The notes beneath the pieces were generated by a model. The model did not search any database. It saw only the letters and a program-made list of their open reading frames with translations, and had not been told where the DNA came from. A stretch of DNA of 64,000 bases from an uncultured Flavobacteriales bacterium (GTDB taxonomy: Bacteria > Bacteroidota > Bacteroidia > Flavobacteriales_D > Sanyastnellaceae): assembly GCA_938085105.1 (NCBI GenBank), contig CALKGK010000005.1, forward strand, positions 1-64,000, read 5' to 3'. The position numbers were made by a program, and so were the translations under genes. Shown here piece by piece: positions 16,458-24,523 of the stretch (its first letter is position 1; every line of letters begins with the position of its first letter).

Positions 16458-17723
16458 TCAGTTCTTGATAAATCGGACCGTTTCCCCCTGATATACAAGA
16501 AAGTACATGCCTGCTAACAATGATGCTGTATTCAAAACACCATCGCTCTTTCCGCTGGAAACTTCTAATCCACTGGCAGATAAAATTCGATAAGGTGTGT
16601 CGATTTCACCTTGAACAAAAAGAACATCATTGCAAGGGTTGGGGTACACCTGTAATGATTCGCGGTCAACACTTGGTACATTAACTGCGCCGTCAAAGCC
16701 CGGTGTGGAGGTGAATACATCTTGGAATAGGGTAAAAAGTTGTTCCTCGATGTGAAAGTAGATGGGAATGGGTGCAACAACGTAACCTTCTGGAAATCCG
16801 GCTGCATCACCGGCTGAGAAATTTGGACTCTCGAGGCTTGAGACGATGTATTTGGGAGTGTCATTGAAGTTCGTGCCGTCCGGGTTGATGGAAGCAAACA
16901 CATAATCGTTTACTGCATGGATTTCGGCAACCCAAGCATTCGAATGGGTGAAGATTTCAGAGGAGTTGGTGAGCGACCAAGAATTCCCACCATCGTTGGA
17001 GAAATAGATGTCGCTCCCCCCCTGCGCTGGGGCCGCTGAAACGAAAAGTCGATTTTCTCCATTACTGGCAATAACGTTCCCTTGAAAACCAGCAGGCAAA
17101 CCGGTGGTTCCTGTCGGACTCCAAGTTATTCCATTATCGCTGCTTTTATAGATTTCTGTAGCTGATGTTGCAAACCAAGTAGCTCCTTGAACACAGAGAT
17201 CGACCACAACAAAATTGATGTTTCTGTTGGTCCACGATGTGCTCGCTGTGTTTTTCACAAAAAGCTGAGTAGCGTCGTAAGCAACCATTTGATCGTTGTT
17301 CATGGCTTTTAGATTGAAAGCCGCTTTGCCCGTTCCCGACCAATGATCGGGTAAGCCTTCGTTATCACTGATCCAACTCGTGCCATTATCTGTGGTGTAT
17401 TCATAGCTGTAGGCCAAACTCACGTTTCGAACAGCAGCGTATAGTCGGCCGTGAATGCCTGTCAAAGTTGCAATTTGATCTTCCGGAAAAGTAGTCATTG
17501 GCGCAGACCAAGTAAGTCCGCGATCTTCACTAACAACAAAATTATTGAAGGCTGTTGGTCCTGCTCCGCTCGCATAAACGACATCGCCAAGGTGAGCACT
17601 TGAAGTGATGTAATAAGCGCCTGAAGCATCGAGTGCATTTGTTCCTTGCCAAGTTTGAGCTGAAGGGAATAAGCTCGCGACAAAGAAAATAAGTGTTAAA
17701 AAGGAGGTGTAAAGGTGTCTCAT
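16458..17723 (-). CDS. BNR-repeat secreted protein with T9SS sorting domain
   Basis: A 421-residue protein. Signal peptide at residues 1-22 (LFPSAQ). Several BNR/Asp-box-like units appear (SEDRGLTWS, TTDNGTSWI, SSDNGITWS, SNDGGNSWS), as in sialidase-like or Vps10-like beta-propellers. No sialidase catalytic residues are evident, so enzyme activity is not claimed. Residues about 350-421 form a T9SS type A sorting tail (VYPNPCNDVLFVQG, ILSASGLEVSS, ASLLAGMYFLVYQGE). Likely a surface-exposed or released propeller protein of unknown ligand. Confidence 0.82.
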   Translation of the reverse strand: MRHLYTSFLTLIFFVASLFPSAQTWQGTNALDASGAYYITSSAHLGDVVYASGAGPTAFNNFVVSEDRGLTWSAPMTTFPEDQIATLTGIHGRLYAAVRNVSLAYSYEYTTDNGTSWISDNEGLPDHWSGTGKAAFNLKAMNNDQMVAYDATQLFVKNTASTSWTNRNINFVVVDLCVQGATWFATSATEIYKSSDNGITWSPTGTTGLPAGFQGNVIASNGENRLFVSAAPAQGGSDIYFSNDGGNSWSLTNSSEIFTHSNAWVAEIHAVNDYVFASINPDGTNFNDTPKYIVSSLESPNFSAGDAAGFPEGYVVAPIPIYFHIEEQLFTLFQDVFTSTPGFDGAVNVPSVDRESLQVYPNPCNDVLFVQGEIDTPYRILSASGLEVSSGKSDGVLNTASLLAGMYFLVYQGETVRFIKN

Positions 17724-17938
17724 TTTGACTTGTTTTAGACTTCAAAAATCATTCAAACCCAACAACTCCTGCTCCGACATCTGCCCTATTCTCCTCAAAA
17801 TCAGTTCAAAAAAGGACGAATACAAAAGCCATTAAATCATAACGAATAACAATCCACATCATAATAACTATAAATCATCACTTATGAACTTTTCAATTTA
17901 ATGCATGCTTATTTCGTAAACATCTAAAAATGCGAAAC

Positions 17939-18697
17939 ATGAAAATCTTCCTCTATTTAATCCTCCCCCTTGCTTTAGCGAGCTGCACCGTTATTCGTCC
18001 GGGAGAAGTTGGTGTAAAACAAAAATTCGGGCAGCTTTCCGAGCAGACCTATACCAAAGGTGCTGTATGGTTCAATCCTTTTTATGCGAAAGTGATTAAG
18101 ACCGACATTCAGATCAACGATTTAGAACTTTCCTTGAACTTACCGAGCAAGGAAGGTTTGAGTGTTACTGCACAGATCTCCATTCTGTATAAGATTGATC
18201 CAAGCTCCATGCAGACCTTCATTCAGAACATCGGTGGTCAGCACGAAGCCATCATATCCAATGTATTTCGATCAGCATCGGCCGACATTTGTGCTCAGTA
18301 CTATGCAAAAGACATGCACTCTGGAATGCGGGCGGCCATTGAAGCAGCCATCTTGGCTCGAATGGACGAACTTCTCCGACCTCAAGGCATCATCATTGAA
18401 GCCGTGTTGATGAAAAGCATTCAGTTGCCTGCAGGACTCGCCAGCTCTATTGAACGGAAGTTGCAAGCGGAACAAGACGTGATGCGAATGGAGTTTGTGC
18501 TTCAGCAAGAGCAGTTGGAAGCAGAGCGAAAAGTGATTGAAGCCACCGGTTCAAAAGACGCACAGATTATTTTATCGGAAGGTTTAACGGAAGAAATCAT
18601 TCGAATCAGAAACATCGAAGCCTTTTTGGAACTGGCTAAATCCAGCAATAGTAAAATAATTGTTACCGATGGTAAATCTCCTCTACTGGTTGAATAA
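17939..18697 (+). CDS. SPFH/prohibitin-domain lipoprotein
   Basis: About 252 residues from the ATG at 17939; an ATG at 17930 adds MRN. A lipobox (ALASC, Cys about 15) is followed by an SPFH/Band 7 domain (about 20-185): TVIRPGEVGVKQKFGQL, KTDIQINDLEL, GLSVTAQISILYKIDP, FRSASADICAQYYAKDMHS. The C-terminal part is a helical coiled coil (LQAEQDVMRMEFVLQQEQLE). Prohibitin-like proteins form membrane-associated rings; lipidation of the N-terminus instead of a transmembrane helix is common in Bacteroidota. Monocistronic, in a 206-bp AT-rich upstream gap with no clear promoter. It converges with the FKBP operon. Confidence 0.88.
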   Translation: MKIFLYLILPLALASCTVIRPGEVGVKQKFGQLSEQTYTKGAVWFNPFYAKVIKTDIQINDLELSLNLPSKEGLSVTAQISILYKIDPSSMQTFIQNIGGQHEAIISNVFRSASADICAQYYAKDMHSGMRAAIEAAILARMDELLRPQGIIIEAVLMKSIQLPAGLASSIERKLQAEQDVMRMEFVLQQEQLEAERKVIEATGSKDAQIILSEGLTEEIIRIRNIEAFLELAKSSNSKIIVTDGKSPLLVE

Positions 18698-18733
18698 GCA
18701 AGCCGCTGTTCGTGGGGAAGCGATTCGAAAAAA

Positions 18734-19630
18734 TCAATCTACCACAGGGGGGAGCGGCATCAGTTCGACCTCAAAAATAAGCGGGGTTTTTGGTGGGACA
18801 ATTCCACTTGTTGAACCCTGGTTTCCAAAGGCCAAGAAGGGCGGGCAGACGAGTTCTGTTCGTTCTCCTACGCTCATTTTTGGGAGAATCAACTCAATGG
18901 CGCGAACCACTTGTCCGGATTTCCCAAGCGGAAAATAAATGTACTCCGAGCTGTCTTTCGCCACGTCAAACACTTTTCCATCCAGAAAAGTTCCTTTGAG
19001 CTTTACAGCTATTTCTTCTCCGTACTGAACGTTCTCTCCGTCCGGTATTGAATCGAGGAACCTCCAATAAACGCCCTGGTACAAATCGAAGGCTTCGATG
19101 TCTCCCTTTCCTTCCATCCAATGTTGAAGTTCAAAAGACTCCTTGGCTTCTCGTTCCAAGCGGAGGGCATATTGATAATCGGCATACGCCAAGCTGTCCA
19201 TCGTGTTTCTCACCTTCAAGTCGAGGCGCATCATTACGGTGTCGTTCACTCCCACTCCATCGTTGGAGAACTCATCAAAAACGCCTTCACGAAGAAATGA
19301 AAAGGGCACCAGGAAAGAAACACTGTCTTCCAAACTCAAATCCAATATCGAATGGAGCAATACCGAGTCCTTCACCCAAAAATCTTGATCCTTCATTTCA
19401 ACCCCAAAACCACTTTGATAGCTCGGATATGCATCGCGCAGCAATCCCAAAGAAACTTCCCATTCAGCGTAAGCCAAATCTTTGAGTTGGGGGCCTTCTC
19501 CTAAAGTGTGCCACTTGAAAAAGGCGTTCTCTTTGATTTCGGTGAATCCAGGATGGGGTTCTGAACAAGACATTAGAACAGCGAAGGAGGCAAGAATACA
19601 CCCTATCAATTTGAACTTAAGGAGCTTCAT
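18734..19630 (-). CDS. FKBP-type peptidyl-prolyl isomerase lipoprotein
   Basis: 298 residues from the ATG at 19630, which overlaps the stop of the preceding gene (TAATG), indicating translational coupling; the longer reading from 19666 is less likely. Lipobox in ASFAVLMSC (Cys about 21). The C-terminal domain (about 185-295) is FKBP-like: GEEIAVKLKGTFLDGKVFD, FPLGKSGQVVRAIELILPKM, GERTELVCPPFLAFGNQG, PPKTPLIFEVELM. The N-terminal 160 residues are helical and unclassified. Last gene of nrnA-gldI-like-FKBP. Expected to assist folding of envelope or motility proteins. Confidence 0.85.
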   Translation of the reverse strand: MKLLKFKLIGCILASFAVLMSCSEPHPGFTEIKENAFFKWHTLGEGPQLKDLAYAEWEVSLGLLRDAYPSYQSGFGVEMKDQDFWVKDSVLLHSILDLSLEDSVSFLVPFSFLREGVFDEFSNDGVGVNDTVMMRLDLKVRNTMDSLAYADYQYALRLEREAKESFELQHWMEGKGDIEAFDLYQGVYWRFLDSIPDGENVQYGEEIAVKLKGTFLDGKVFDVAKDSSEYIYFPLGKSGQVVRAIELILPKMSVGERTELVCPPFLAFGNQGSTSGIVPPKTPLIFEVELMPLPPVVD

Positions 19631-20178
19631 TACTGTGCGAGTTCTTTGATATGAATGCTGATCCACAATGGAGTATTCCCTGGAATTTTAACTTGGTCTC
19701 CCGTAAAACCAAAAGCCAATCTGCTCGGTAAAATTAACTCGGCACGGTCTCCCACATTCATGAGCTGAGCTGCTTCGTGCAAACCTGAAACGACGTTATC
19801 TTGTCCCACTGTGAAGGTCATCAGACCATTGGCTTCACTGCTGTAAGCTACACTGCCATCGAGGAACTTCATCTCGTATTCGCATGAAATGCGGTCGCCT
19901 TCAAATACGGGTTTTCCACTCCCCTCTTCAAAGATCCAATAGCGCAATCCGGTATCGCTCGACAAGCTTTCCCAAGTTTGGGTTTTGAGGAATTCCTCAA
20001 TGCGTTCATTTTCTACAGCCACATTTTTTCGGTGCATTTCGATGAGCTGTTCATCTACTGATTGTGGGCTTTGCTCTTGATACTCTTGAGTACGTTCTTC
20101 ACATCCGGTGCATGACAACAAGCTCAGCACCCAAAAACTCGCGAACAGACCGTACCTTATGGTTCCTTTGCTGATCAT
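19630..20178 (-). CDS. GldI-like FKBP peptidyl-prolyl isomerase lipoprotein
   Basis: A 182-residue lipoprotein (lipobox LSLLSC, Cys about 23) with a helical linker (EQLIEMHRKNVAVENERIEEFL) and a C-terminal FKBP domain: FEGDRISCEYEMKFLDGSV, FTVGQDNVVSGLHEAAQLM, GDRAELILPSRLAFGFTGD, IPGNTPLWISIHI. Size and layout fit GldI, the FKBP-like lipoprotein needed for gliding motility in Flavobacteria, and linkage to a DHH phosphoesterase gene is consistent with that. Its start overlaps the nrnA stop by 4 bp. Several FKBP lipoproteins occur per genome, so I give the name as GldI-like only. Confidence 0.75.
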   Translation of the reverse strand: MISKGTIRYGLFASFWVLSLLSCTGCEERTQEYQEQSPQSVDEQLIEMHRKNVAVENERIEEFLKTQTWESLSSDTGLRYWIFEEGSGKPVFEGDRISCEYEMKFLDGSVAYSSEANGLMTFTVGQDNVVSGLHEAAQLMNVGDRAELILPSRLAFGFTGDQVKIPGNTPLWISIHIKELAQ

Positions 20179-21203
20179 TTTAGCTCAAGTTGAGATGAAT
20201 ATCCTTTGATGGCCGTTTTGAACTGCTCCAGAACTTCTTCAATGCTCGCAGCACTTACCGCACCACCTGCCGCATTTTTGTGTCCACCACCATTAAAATG
20301 TGCCCGAGCAAATTCATTCACATCAAAATTTCCTTTTGACCTGAACGACATCTTCACTTTATTATTCCCTTCACGAATGAAAACCGCGCACTGCACTCCA
20401 TCAATGCTCAAGGCTTGATTCACCAATCCCTCGGTGTCTCCCGCGCGGTAATGGTGCTTGTCCAACTCCTCCTTCGAAAGCGAAATGATGGCGACGGCAA
20501 GGTCTTCCATCACTTCCAATTTTTCACTCAAGGCATAGCCCACGAGTTTGAGTCGGTCCAACAAATTGGTATCGTAAACAGCCATGTGTACTTTACTATG
20601 ATCGAGTCCGTTTTCAATCAACTGCGCCGCAATGCGGTGTGTTTTAGCTTCCACGCTAGAAAAACGAAAGGATCCGCTATCGGTCATGATCCCACAATAA
20701 ATGCATTCGGCCATTTCGGAATCAATCATGGAAACGTCTCCCGCAGCTTCGATGAATTCATACACCATTTGGGCGGTAGAACAACTCGTGGTATCGGAAA
20801 AGGTCACCTCCGCATAATCGGACGGCTGTTGATGATGATCAATCATGACCATGGTTGCTTCGCTATTCCTCAAGGAATCTGCCATGTTGCCCGTTCTTGA
20901 TAAGTCATTGTAATCCAGCGTAAAAACAAGATCTGCTTGAGCAATCAGTGCTTCCCCTTTGTCTGTATTGGCATCGAAGATCTGCACCTCTTCATTCCCC
21001 TTCATCCAATGAAGAAAAGTGGGGTAATCGTCGGGCAAGATCACGGTATTTTCAAAGCCCTTCGCTCTCAAATAATGGCTCAAAGCCAAGGTGCTTCCCA
21101 CGGCATCACCATCGGGTGAACGGTGTCCGGTAATCACAATGTTTTTCGCCTGAGCGCACATTTGAAGAACTGCGCTAACGTTTTCAGAATTGATTTTATG
21201 CAT
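20175..21203 (-). CDS. nrnA: DHH/DHHA1 nanoRNase / pAp phosphatase
   Basis: A 342-residue cytoplasmic phosphoesterase. N-terminal DHH domain: ITGHRSPDGDAVGS at residues 24-37, FTLDYND at 94-100 and the DHH signature in VMIDHHQQP (Asp-His-His at 122-124), which bind two Mn ions. C-terminal DHHA1 domain with FARAHFNGGGHKNAAGG (about 304-320), the substrate-binding loop. NrnA-type proteins degrade 2-5 nt RNA and dephosphorylate pAp. First gene of a tightly coupled operon with the GldI-like and FKBP lipoproteins (4-bp overlap, then TAATG). Confidence 0.93.
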   Translation of the reverse strand: MHKINSENVSAVLQMCAQAKNIVITGHRSPDGDAVGSTLALSHYLRAKGFENTVILPDDYPTFLHWMKGNEEVQIFDANTDKGEALIAQADLVFTLDYNDLSRTGNMADSLRNSEATMVMIDHHQQPSDYAEVTFSDTTSCSTAQMVYEFIEAAGDVSMIDSEMAECIYCGIMTDSGSFRFSSVEAKTHRIAAQLIENGLDHSKVHMAVYDTNLLDRLKLVGYALSEKLEVMEDLAVAIISLSKEELDKHHYRAGDTEGLVNQALSIDGVQCAVFIREGNNKVKMSFRSKGNFDVNEFARAHFNGGGHKNAAGGAVSAASIEEVLEQFKTAIKGYSSQLELK

Positions 21204-21306
21204 GCCACAAAGCTACAAATACCCGTGCATTGTGGGCCATAATCTTTCTCTTTGTATTCCTGAAGATCAAATAGCACTTCTCTGCTTGATGTCGTACTTT
21301 TGTTTC

Positions 21307-21825
21307 ATGCAAAAGCAAATCCTCTTTTTGGGATTTTTCATTTGGGTTTTGGGCAGTTCTTTTCTGCTTGATGACGCGATGGAAGATGCTCACAAGTATT
21401 ATTTTAGTCGGACCGAAATCCAACAAAACGCAGTCACCCAAGCCATGGAGGTCACCGTCAGTATTTTCACGGATGATTTGGAAAAGACTTTGCAAGACGA
21501 TGGCGAGCCCTTGCGTTTGGGCGATTCTCGGGAGCGAAGTGATGTCAAATTTTTGATGGATGATTACCTGAGGTCGCGATTCTCCGTTCAGCTTGATGGC
21601 CGACCCATTCAACTCACTTACCTTGGAAAAGAAGTGGAGCATGACATCACCTACTGTTATTTGGAAGGGGGGAACATTCCATCTGGGAAGCTCATGGAAA
21701 TCAAAAACACAGTACTTCACGAACTGTTTGAGGATCAACTCAACCGAGTAGAAATTTCCTGGAATGGAAAAAGTACCTCTGGAGATCTTACACGAACGAA
21801 CCCTACATTTAGCATCGATTTTTAA
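21307..21825 (+). CDS. DUF6702-like secreted protein
   Basis: 172 residues from the ATG at 21307, which starts a signal peptide (MQKQILFLGFFIWVLGSSF). The upstream extension to 21190 lies over the divergent nrnA start and is unlikely. The mature part begins HKYYFSRTEIQQNAVTQAMEVTVSIFTDDLE, the pattern of DUF6702, a small Bacteroidota family of unknown function that opens with HxYYxSxTxIxxN and an EhxhRhFxDDLE-like motif. No lipobox or T9SS tail. It ends 2 bp before nth, with which it is probably cotranscribed. Confidence 0.78.
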   Translation: MQKQILFLGFFIWVLGSSFLLDDAMEDAHKYYFSRTEIQQNAVTQAMEVTVSIFTDDLEKTLQDDGEPLRLGDSRERSDVKFLMDDYLRSRFSVQLDGRPIQLTYLGKEVEHDITYCYLEGGNIPSGKLMEIKNTVLHELFEDQLNRVEISWNGKSTSGDLTRTNPTFSIDF

Positions 21826-21827
21826 AC

Positions 21828-22478
21828 ATGAAAAAAGCCGAAAAAGCCCAATATGTCATCGATACATTGGAAGAGTTGTATCCAGAAACGCCCGTCCCGC
21901 TCGATCATAGCGACCCTTATACCCTCTTGATTGCCGTTCTCCTTTCTGCTCAGTGCACGGATGAGCGCGTCAACAAAATCACGCCTGCACTGTTCCAGCG
22001 CGCACACACTCCTTTTGAAATGGTAAAGCTCACCGTAGAAGAAATTCGAACTATTATTCGTCCTTGCGGATTGTCGCCCAGCAAATCCAAGGCCATCCAC
22101 CGCCTGAGCGAAATTTTGATTGAAAAGTACCAAGGTGAAGTTCCTGCAAATTTGGACTTGTTAGAAGAATTGCCTGGAGTTGGGCATAAAACCGCTTCCG
22201 TGGTCGTCGCTCAAAGTTTTGGGATTCCCGCTTTTCCTGTGGACACTCACATTCACCGTCTAATGTATCGTTGGGGGCTGACTTCTGGGAAAAATGTTGT
22301 TCAAACTGAACGCGATGCAAAACGATTGTTTCCGGAAGACAAATGGAACAAACTTCACCTCCAAATCATCTTTTATGGTCGGGAATACTCTCCTGCTCGT
22401 GGTTGGAACATTGAAAAGGATTTCATCTCCGCTAAAATTGGTCGGAAAAGCGAAATCAACAAACTAATGAAGAGCTGA
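21828..22478 (+). CDS. nth: Endonuclease III (DNA glycosylase/AP lyase) without Fe-S cysteines
   Basis: A 216-residue helix-hairpin-helix glycosylase for oxidised pyrimidines in base-excision repair. The HhH motif LPGVGHKTAS holds the catalytic Lys121, and the catalytic Asp139 is in FPVDTHIHR; both match the E. coli positions by one residue. QCTDERVN near 42-49 is also conserved. E. coli Nth carries a C-terminal [4Fe-4S] cluster (C-x6-C-x2-C-x5-C). Here that region reads YGREYSPARGWNIEKDF and has no cysteine; the only two cysteines are Cys43 and Cys80. The cluster is therefore absent, while the active site is intact. Two bp after the DUF6702 gene and 1 bp before the ATP-grasp gene. Confidence 0.93.
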   Translation: MKKAEKAQYVIDTLEELYPETPVPLDHSDPYTLLIAVLLSAQCTDERVNKITPALFQRAHTPFEMVKLTVEEIRTIIRPCGLSPSKSKAIHRLSEILIEKYQGEVPANLDLLEELPGVGHKTASVVVAQSFGIPAFPVDTHIHRLMYRWGLTSGKNVVQTERDAKRLFPEDKWNKLHLQIIFYGREYSPARGWNIEKDFISAKIGRKSEINKLMKS

Positions 22479-22479
22479 G

Positions 22480-23361
22480 ATGAAAGGACTTCGAAATCAC
22501 TACCGCGCGTCCATGCCCTTGCCCGAAAAGCTCAGCAAAGACCTTCTTGGCCTTCTTGGCGATGGAATGCGGTGGCTGAAGAACGGTGGCCGGCTGCCTC
22601 GAATCATCACCTACCCCGATTACCCCAGCAAGAAAACCACCATTTACAAAATTGCGAAAGAGCTCGGTTTTCGTTTGAGCAACAAGCCCTTGAGCACATC
22701 AGAAGCTGTTCTCTTTTTTGAAGACAAAACCACAAAAAGCAGTGCTGAAGACGCTTTCCTTCGCAGACAAAAGCGAGTGTTGAATTTGAAGTGTACCGAC
22801 ATCTCCAAAGTAAAAGTAGATGAAGTGCATCAAACGATTTTCAATTACAACACCTTCGTTAATCCTGCTACCCATCAAGGAAAAGCCGTTTTAAAGAGCG
22901 ACGAAAATGCCATGCACGATGGGAAAATCATCGAGTGTCCGCAAGAAAACCTCCCTTCCAACAAAGTCGTTCAAGTAGTGATTGACAACACCGTCGACAC
23001 AGACACTGTAATGGACTACCGCATTGCTCTTATTGGAAACCAACTGCCCGTTGCATACAAGAAGTTCAAGAGCATGGAGAAACGTTTTACCAACGACGTT
23101 CACCGCTCTGAATTGATCGACCTTCACTCCTTTTTCAGCGATGAGGAACAAAGGCTTATCTTGGCATTTGCCGAAGCCATGGAACTTGATTTTGCAGAGT
23201 TTGATGTGCTGCGCGACAATCTTAGTGGGAAGATGTACATCATCGACGTAAATACAACCCCATACGGTCCGCCAGCAGAACTTCCCGAAGCAGACCTTTC
23301 AAGAGCGGTAAAAGCTTTGAGTAAGGCCTTCCGCGATTTGATATCCACCCCGGACAATTAG
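22480..23361 (+). CDS. ATP-grasp-like protein of unknown substrate
   Basis: A 293-residue cytoplasmic protein. The C-terminal third reads AEFDVLRDNLSGKMYIIDVN then TTPYGPPAELPE, which fits the metal-binding last strands of an ATP-grasp ligase (acidic residues and Asn binding Mg-ATP). A lysine-rich strand (GKAVLKSDENAMHDGKIIECP) would lie in the ATP-binding part. Such proteins join a carboxylate to an amine or thiol, or make cell-surface polymers; the substrate cannot be told. It starts 1 bp after nth and ends with a terminator at 23368, so the three genes from 21307 form one operon. Confidence 0.72.
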   Translation: MKGLRNHYRASMPLPEKLSKDLLGLLGDGMRWLKNGGRLPRIITYPDYPSKKTTIYKIAKELGFRLSNKPLSTSEAVLFFEDKTTKSSAEDAFLRRQKRVLNLKCTDISKVKVDEVHQTIFNYNTFVNPATHQGKAVLKSDENAMHDGKIIECPQENLPSNKVVQVVIDNTVDTDTVMDYRIALIGNQLPVAYKKFKSMEKRFTNDVHRSELIDLHSFFSDEEQRLILAFAEAMELDFAEFDVLRDNLSGKMYIIDVNTTPYGPPAELPEADLSRAVKALSKAFRDLISTPDN

Positions 23362-23367
23362 GCTTAG

Positions 23368-23397
23368 AAAAAAGGACCAGCTGAGCCAGTCCTTTTC
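23368..23397 (+). terminator. Terminator after the ATP-grasp gene
   Basis: AAAAAAGGACCAGCTGAGCCAGTCCTTTT: stem AAAGGAC/GTCCTTT followed by TTCTCTT. It lies between convergent genes and may also serve fabI. Confidence 0.75.
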
Positions 23398-23454
23398 TCT
23401 TAAAATCATCTTATTCAATCATCTCATTCAAAAATAGAATGAAATGCGTCTTTT

Positions 23455-24273
23455 CTATTTGTTTTCGAATTTCTCGATCACTTGCTGTGTTACTCCCGTA
23501 TTGCTGAACCCACCATCGTGGAAGAGGTTTTGCATGGTAACGTATTTCGTGAGGTCGGAGAACATTGCGATGCAGTAATTCGCACAAGATTCCGCATCTG
23601 CATTTCCGAGCGGACTCATTTGTTCGGAGTACGAAATAAACTCATCGAATCCTTTCACACCGCTACCTGCAGTTGTAACAGTTGGCGACTGTGAAATCGT
23701 GTTTACTCTCACTTTTTTAGCAACGCCATAGTGGTATCCGAAGCTACGGGTAATGCTTTCGAGGAGTGATTTGGCATCTGCCATATCGTTGTAATCTGGG
23801 AAAATACGTTGTGCAGCGATGTAAGTCAAAGCCACAACAGACCCCCATTCGTTCAAAGCATCCAAATCTTTACAAACCGCCAAAGTTTTGTGCAGTGAAA
23901 TGGCACTCACATCCATTGTTTGGTGGTACCAGTTGTAGTTCACCTCGGTGTAGTGCTTGTTTTTTCTCACGTTGGGCGACATCCCGATGGAGTGCAAGAC
24001 AAAATCAATCTTACCACCAAACTCATCCATAGCACCTTGGACCAAGTTTTTCAAATCGTCGATATTGGTTGCATCTGCTGGAATCACCTTCGCACCACCG
24101 CATTTTGCAGCGAGTTCATTGATCTCCCCCATTCTCATGGCCACTGGAGCATTGGTCAATACGAATTCAGCACCAGCCGCGTGAGCCTGCTCTGCTACTT
24201 TCCATGCAATCGATTGGCTGTTCAAGGCGCCAAAAATGATTCCCTTTTTTCCTTTTAATAGCTCTGGAGTCAT
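23455..24273 (-). CDS. fabI: Enoyl-[acyl-carrier-protein] reductase (NADH)
   Basis: A 272-residue short-chain dehydrogenase that does the last reduction in fatty-acid elongation. The cofactor loop GALNSQSIAW (14-23) is the FabI form of the Rossmann glycine motif (G-x5-SIA). The active site has Tyr151 (LTYIAAQR) and Tyr161-x6-Lys168 (YNDMADAK). Ser96 lies in VLHSIGM. Length is about ten residues above E. coli FabI, with a longer substrate loop (ISQSPTVTTAGSGVKGFDEF), as usual in Bacteroidota. Monocistronic; the 250-bp upstream gap holds a terminator of the next gene. Confidence 0.94.
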   Translation of the reverse strand: MTPELLKGKKGIIFGALNSQSIAWKVAEQAHAAGAEFVLTNAPVAMRMGEINELAAKCGGAKVIPADATNIDDLKNLVQGAMDEFGGKIDFVLHSIGMSPNVRKNKHYTEVNYNWYHQTMDVSAISLHKTLAVCKDLDALNEWGSVVALTYIAAQRIFPDYNDMADAKSLLESITRSFGYHYGVAKKVRVNTISQSPTVTTAGSGVKGFDEFISYSEQMSPLGNADAESCANYCIAMFSDLTKYVTMQNLFHDGGFSNTGVTQQVIEKFENK

Positions 24274-24328
24274 AATCTCTTTTGTTTTGAAGCGGTAAAT
24301 CTACTTTAAAAAAATGTTGATAACCAAA

Positions 24329-24357
24329 AAGTCCCACACTCTTGCGGGACTTAATGG
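24329..24357 (-). terminator. Terminator after the GlcD-type oxidase gene
   Basis: On the minus strand AAGTCCC-GCAAGAGTGT-GGGACTT followed by TTTGG. It lies 170 nt after the stop of the FAD oxidase. Nothing else is recognised in 24274-24523. Confidence 0.75.
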
Positions 24358-24523
24358 CTTAAACTGAAAAACTAAAAACTATTAAATTACTCTGTTGAGA
24401 ACGATAAACGACCATCGTTCTATCTCAACTAACTTAAAACAGGTCAAAGATACGGCCACAAAGTGCAGCTCCATAAGCTTTTCGGGCTTTTTCGTTAAAC
24501 GGTTGTTTTTCTTCGATAACTGG

